Source: Anaerolineae bacterium (GTDB lineage: Bacteria > Chloroflexota > Anaerolineae > B4-G1). Taken from it: a DNA stretch of 16,563 bases. Under the pieces are notes generated by a model. The model was given only the letters and a program-made list of their open reading frames with translations. It made no database searches and was not told the DNA's origin. The first letter of the stretch is position 1, and each line of letters starts with the position of its first letter. This document shows, one piece after another, positions 13,849-16,563 of the stretch. The stretch covers positions 1 to 16,563 of the forward strand of contig JADHWW010000144.1 of NCBI GenBank assembly GCA_016783285.1. Direction: 5' to 3'. Both the position numbers and the translations under genes were made by a program.

Positions 13849-13862
13849 TGCATACGTGTGCA
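13849..13862. promoter_or_regulatory. LacI-family operator 2, upstream of the lacI ribosome binding site
   Basis: TGCATACGTGTGCA has 6 of 7 pairs matching around a central CG and shares 12 of 14 bases with the core of operator 1 (TGCACACGTTTGCA). Centre-to-centre distance is 72 bp, about seven helical turns, which would suit a repression loop. Confidence 0.65.
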
Positions 13863-13876
13863 AGCAGGAGCCCCCT

Positions 13877-14881
13877 ATGCGCGTCTCGATCAAGGACATC
13901 GCCAAAGCGGCCGGCGTTTCCCATTCAACCGTCTCCCGCGCTCTGAGCGATAGTCCCCTCGTAAAAGCCGAGACCAAAGCCCGCATCCAACGTCTGGCCC
14001 AGGAGATGGGCTATTCCCCCGACGCCATCGCTCGCAGCCTGGTGACGCAGACGACCCACACCGTGGGCATCGTCGTGACCACCATCACCGACCCGTTCGT
14101 CGCCGAGGTGGTGCAGGGCATCGAGGACGCGGCCCACGAAAACGACTACTCCGTCATCCTGGCTAGTTCCGCCTCCCAGCCCAAGCGTGAACTGGCCGCC
14201 GTGGAAATGCTCCGCGCTAAGCGGGTGGACAGTGTCATCGTCACATCCTCTCGTGTCGGGGCGCTCTACCTGGAGCACCTGGAGCGCATCGGCGTGCCGG
14301 TGGTGCTGGTCAACAACCATAACAGACAGAGCGGCCGCTACACGTTCTCGGTGAGCGTAGACAACCAGCACGGCGGCTACCTGGCGACCAGACACCTCAT
14401 TGAACGAGGCCACCGCCGCATTGCTTACGTCTCCGGCCCGGCGAATCGCAGCGACGACGCAGAGCGGTTAGCCGGCTACCGCCAGGCTCTGGACGAAGCG
14501 GACATCGCCTTCGACCCGGCCCTGGTCGTGCCCGGCAATGGCCGTCTCGACGGCGGCGGGTGGGCGCTGCGCACGCTGGCGGACCTGGCCGAACCGGTCA
14601 CCGCCGTCTTTTGCTACAACGATGTGACGGCCATCGGGCTGATCTCTGCGGCCTGGAAGGCGGGCATCTCGGTGCCAGAGCACCTGGCGGTGGTTGGCTT
14701 CGACGACGTTCCTTTGGCCGCGCACACCTATCCCCCTCTGACGACCATAGCCCAACCTCAACGCGACATGGGGCGACAGGCCATGGACATGGCTCTGGCG
14801 TTGATGACTGCCGGCGATTCGATCACGCCCTTTTCCGACGTCGTGGTAAAGGGAGAATTGGTCGTGCGTGAAACGACGTAA
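13877..14881 (+). CDS. LacI-family transcriptional regulator
   Basis: This 334-residue repressor has the normal length for LacI/GalR proteins. The DNA-binding helix-turn-helix and hinge are residues 2-60 (SIKDIAKAAGVSHSTVSRAL, then the hinge region near GYSPDAIARSL). The rest is a periplasmic-binding-protein-like sugar sensor, starting at VGIVVTTITDPF and ending near AQPQRDMG. ATG 13877 follows CAGGAG (13865-13870) by 6 bases; a GTG at 13856 in the same frame would fall in operator 2 and is less likely. It probably controls its own promoter through the two sites upstream, and perhaps the inositol/sugar genes; no further good copy of the operator was found by eye in this window. Its effector is unknown. 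Confidence 0.93.
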   Translation: MRVSIKDIAKAAGVSHSTVSRALSDSPLVKAETKARIQRLAQEMGYSPDAIARSLVTQTTHTVGIVVTTITDPFVAEVVQGIEDAAHENDYSVILASSASQPKRELAAVEMLRAKRVDSVIVTSSRVGALYLEHLERIGVPVVLVNNHNRQSGRYTFSVSVDNQHGGYLATRHLIERGHRRIAYVSGPANRSDDAERLAGYRQALDEADIAFDPALVVPGNGRLDGGGWALRTLADLAEPVTAVFCYNDVTAIGLISAAWKAGISVPEHLAVVGFDDVPLAAHTYPPLTTIAQPQRDMGRQAMDMALALMTAGDSITPFSDVVVKGELVVRETT

Positions 14882-14883
14882 AA

Positions 14884-14939
14884 TGAGAAATTAGAAATTA
14901 GAAATTAGAAATTAGAAATTAGAAATTAGAAATTAGAAG
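14884..14939. repeat. Heptamer array (TTAGAAA)n, left arm of the four-helix-bundle cassette
   Basis: After TGAGAAA there are six perfect TTAGAAA units (14891-14932) and a variant TTAGAAG (14933-14939), about 56 bases. It starts right after the lacI stop codon. It is the inverted counterpart of the array at 15372-15432. Confidence 0.95.
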
Positions 14940-14958
14940 TGAGAGAGGGAAATGAGTG

Positions 14959-15366
14959 ATGAAGTATGAGGAGTGGCTGGCGCGGGTGCCGGAGAGTTTG
15001 AAGAAGGATCCTATCTGGAAGTTTGTGGCGTATCCCAAGGCGTTGCTCTTGTTTGATCTGGTGTGGGAGGACAGCGAGAAACTGTTACGGGATACACGAG
15101 GGCGGGAGGTTGCCAGGCAACTCGTTCGTAGTGCTGGCTCGGTCAGCGCCAACATTGACGAGGGCTTTGGACGCGGTATTGACCGGAAAGAGTACGTACA
15201 GTTTCTGCGCTATGCCCTGGGTTCCGCCCGGGAAACTCGCAGTTGGCATTACAAATCGCGCCATCTCCTGACCGAGCAAGTTATCCAACACCGAATGGAC
15301 CTGTGCAGCGAAATCATCGCCCTACTCGTCACCGCCATCAAAAATCGTAAACAGTCCCATCGCTAG
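14959..15366 (+). CDS. Four-helix-bundle protein (23S rRNA intervening-sequence protein family)
   Basis: This 135-residue protein belongs to the four-helix-bundle/S23 family (PF05635/TIGR02436). The hallmark stretch VRSAGSVSANIDEGFGRG is followed by KEYVQFLRYALGSARET, then two more amphipathic helices. Members are encoded in 23S rRNA intervening sequences, next to diversity-generating retroelements (as Avd), or alone; no reverse transcriptase or rRNA is seen here. It is small and probably oligomeric and cytoplasmic; function is unknown for free-standing members. ATG 14959 follows the purine-rich GAGAGAGGGA. It has no metabolic link to its neighbours and lies inside a heptamer inverted-repeat frame between lacI and the permease, so it looks inserted. 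Confidence 0.88.
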   Translation: MKYEEWLARVPESLKKDPIWKFVAYPKALLLFDLVWEDSEKLLRDTRGREVARQLVRSAGSVSANIDEGFGRGIDRKEYVQFLRYALGSARETRSWHYKSRHLLTEQVIQHRMDLCSEIIALLVTAIKNRKQSHR

Positions 15367-15371
15367 CCACT

Positions 15372-15432
15372 TCTCACTTCTAATTTCTAATTTCTAATTT
15401 CTAATCTCTAATTTCTAATTTCTAATTTGAGA
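15372..15432. repeat. Heptamer array (TTTCTAA)n, right arm of the four-helix-bundle cassette
   Basis: TCTCACTTCTAA (15372-15383) complements TTAGAAGTGAGA (14933-14944) perfectly. It is followed by TTTCTAA units, one variant TCTCTAA and a final TTTGAGA to 15432. With the left arm it can form a stem of about 50 bp enclosing the four-helix-bundle gene. The end supplies part of the GAGAGGGG ribosome binding site of the permease. Confidence 0.95.
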
Positions 15433-15441
15433 GGGGTATCT

Positions 15442-16443
15442 ATGCAATCACTAACTGCCACACTAACGCGGTTCCGCTACAGACTGGCCGAGTTCTCGGA
15501 GGTTGTGGCCTTGATTAGTTTCCTGGCAGTATTTCTCTTTTTTGCAGTTGCGGCAGACCATTTCCTGACCTCATTTTCCATCGCCAATATCCTGACCTTT
15601 GCCAGTATCACGGGTATCGTGACCGTCGGCGTGGCCATGCTCATGATCTCGGGTGAGTTCGACATGTCGGTCGGCTCAATCTTTGCCGTCGCCAGTTACG
15701 TCTTTGTCTTGACTCTCAACGCCGGGGTGGGGCCTATTCCGGCGATGCTTCTAGCCCTGCTGGCCAGCGCCGTATTGGGCCTGATCAACGGCTTGATCGT
15801 CACGGGCACGGGCATCCCCTCGTTTATGACGACGCTGGGAACAATGCTGGCTTATCGTGGTATTGCGCGCGCGCTCGGCAGTGGGCTGATGGTCTGTTAC
15901 AAAGAGGAAAAACTGGCGCTGTTCGACGTGTTGAACGGCCCGATCAATGCGATCAACCAACTCTCCGATCCCCCCAGTAATTTCCGCGTCTCTATCCTCT
16001 GGTTCATCGTGATTGCGATTGTGATATCTTTGGTGTTGATGCGCACGCGCTACGGCAATTGGGTGTTCGCCACGGGGGGGAATCCCGGAGCAGCGCTGGC
16101 ACAGGGTGTGGCGGTCAAGCGAGTTAAGGTGATCAATTTTGTGCTGACCGGGCTCTTGGCGGGGACCGCCAGTGTCATGCAATTTGCTCATCGCCTGAGT
16201 GTAGATCCTCTACGCGGGAAGGGGATGGAACTGATCGCAGTCGCGGCCTGCGCCATTGGTGGCGTGCGCCTCACCGGCGGCTATGGTACCATCTTGGGCG
16301 CGTGCGTCGGGATGCTGCTGCTGCAAATGCTGGAGCAAGGCCTGGTGCTGATGCACGTCCCGGTCCAAATCTTTCAGGCCGTGGCTGGCCTGATCCTGAT
16401 CGTTGCAGTAATCAGCAATACCTATCTGGGCGGACGAGACTGA
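15442..16443 (+). CDS. Sugar ABC transporter permease, CUT2 (RbsC-like)
   Basis: This 333-residue inner-membrane permease belongs to the branched-type BPD_transp_2 family (PF02653), as RbsC, XylH and the inositol permease IatP. Diagnostic stretches are GIVTVGVAMLMISGEFDMSV after the first helices, GTGIPSFMTTLGTMLAYRG, and the cytoplasmic coupling segment ATGGNPGAALAQGVAVKRVK. About 9-10 hydrophobic segments are visible. ATG 15442 is preceded by GAGAGGGG (15429-15436); a TTG at 15427 lies in the repeat. CUT2 permeases pair with a double-domain ATPase and a periplasmic binding protein; a strong Shine-Dalgarno after this gene suggests one follows. Inositol or ribose-like sugars are plausible substrates given iolG and the LacI regulator nearby. 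Confidence 0.93.
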   Translation: MQSLTATLTRFRYRLAEFSEVVALISFLAVFLFFAVAADHFLTSFSIANILTFASITGIVTVGVAMLMISGEFDMSVGSIFAVASYVFVLTLNAGVGPIPAMLLALLASAVLGLINGLIVTGTGIPSFMTTLGTMLAYRGIARALGSGLMVCYKEEKLALFDVLNGPINAINQLSDPPSNFRVSILWFIVIAIVISLVLMRTRYGNWVFATGGNPGAALAQGVAVKRVKVINFVLTGLLAGTASVMQFAHRLSVDPLRGKGMELIAVAACAIGGVRLTGGYGTILGACVGMLLLQMLEQGLVLMHVPVQIFQAVAGLILIVAVISNTYLGGRD

Positions 16444-16525
16444 TCCGATCGCTCCCAGGCCCTCGGGGACTGAACGGCAGCCGGGGGCAACCGGGCTATG
16501 AGGTCGCCGGTATTCGGCAAAGGAG

Positions 16526-16563
16526 GTGAGTCCTATAGAAATCTCGAAAAACGCAATTCCGTT
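16526..16563 (+). CDS. Possible start of the next gene, truncated by the right edge
   Basis: A near-perfect Shine-Dalgarno AAAGGAGGTGA (16519-16529) lies 75 bases after the permease. The only standard start in reach is GTG at 16526, which overlaps the Shine-Dalgarno itself and reads VSPIEISKNAIP to the edge. The codon at the ideal distance (16535-16537), in the same frame, is ATA. By context this should be the CUT2 ATPase or binding protein, but too little is visible to identify it. Confidence 0.3.
   Translation, partial: MSPIEISKNAIP

Noticed and set aside
12663..13853. Long open frame on the minus strand (396 codons) across iolG
   Set aside because: It is antisense to a confidently identified IolG with catalytic residues, has no domain, and would read through the lacI promoter.
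14884..15432. CRISPR array
   Set aside because: Units are 7 bases, directly abutting and without unique spacers, and are arranged as two inverted arms.
16472..16500. Hairpin-like GC-rich segment (CAGCCGGGGGCAACCGGGCT) after the CUT2 permease
   Set aside because: Pairing breaks after four bases and there is no T-run; not enough to call a terminator or regulatory structure.

Overview
This window looks like a chromosomal stretch of a GC-rich, free-living bacterium. The style (CUT1 sugar transporter next to UroD-like and PfkB genes, short tandem repeats at gene boundaries, GC-rich palindromes inside reading frames) fits Chloroflexota, probably Anaerolineae or relatives. That assignment is an inference from gene content and repeat style; no rRNA or other phylogenetic marker is present. 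All sixteen or so genes read on the + strand and no gap exceeds 300 bases.

Layout. (1) 1-2689: two CUT1-type sugar ABC permeases (the first cut by the left edge) and their MalK/UgpC-type ATPase. (2) 2786-5215: a UroD/methyltransferase-family protein, a PfkB-family sugar kinase and a small Mth938-domain protein. (3) 5234-7530: a lipoprotein with a Vps62/DUF946-like look and an MFS transporter with arginine codon use unlike the other genes. (4) 7594-12661: a TIM-barrel sugar isomerase/epimerase-like protein, an alkaline-phosphatase-superfamily hydrolase, and three tandem PhnP-like metallo-beta-lactamase-fold proteins; the middle one has lost most of its active-site histidines. (5) 12699-14881: inositol 2-dehydrogenase (iolG) and a LacI-family regulator with a near-consensus promoter and two matching operators. 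(6) 14884-15432: a small four-helix-bundle gene bracketed by inverted arrays of a heptamer. (7) 15442-16443: a CUT2 (RbsC-type) sugar permease, followed by a strong Shine-Dalgarno at the right edge.

How the genes may work together. The recognisable core is polyol/sugar uptake and oxidation (CUT1 transporter, PfkB kinase, TIM-barrel protein, IolG, LacI regulator, CUT2 permease). Phosphoester hydrolysis is added by the AP-superfamily enzyme and the PhnP-like set. A testable reading is scavenging of an inositol- or sugar-containing phosphodiester: hydrolysis, then dehydrogenation of the freed polyol. The UroD-family protein leaves room for a methyl-transfer step, for example on an O-methylated polyol.

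The most unusual content is (a) the active-site-stripped middle PhnP paralogue, (b) a REPIN-like nested inverted-repeat element at 10167-10364, (c) at least three families of short repeats embedded in frame inside two enzymes, and (d) the four-helix-bundle cassette in an inverted-repeat frame.
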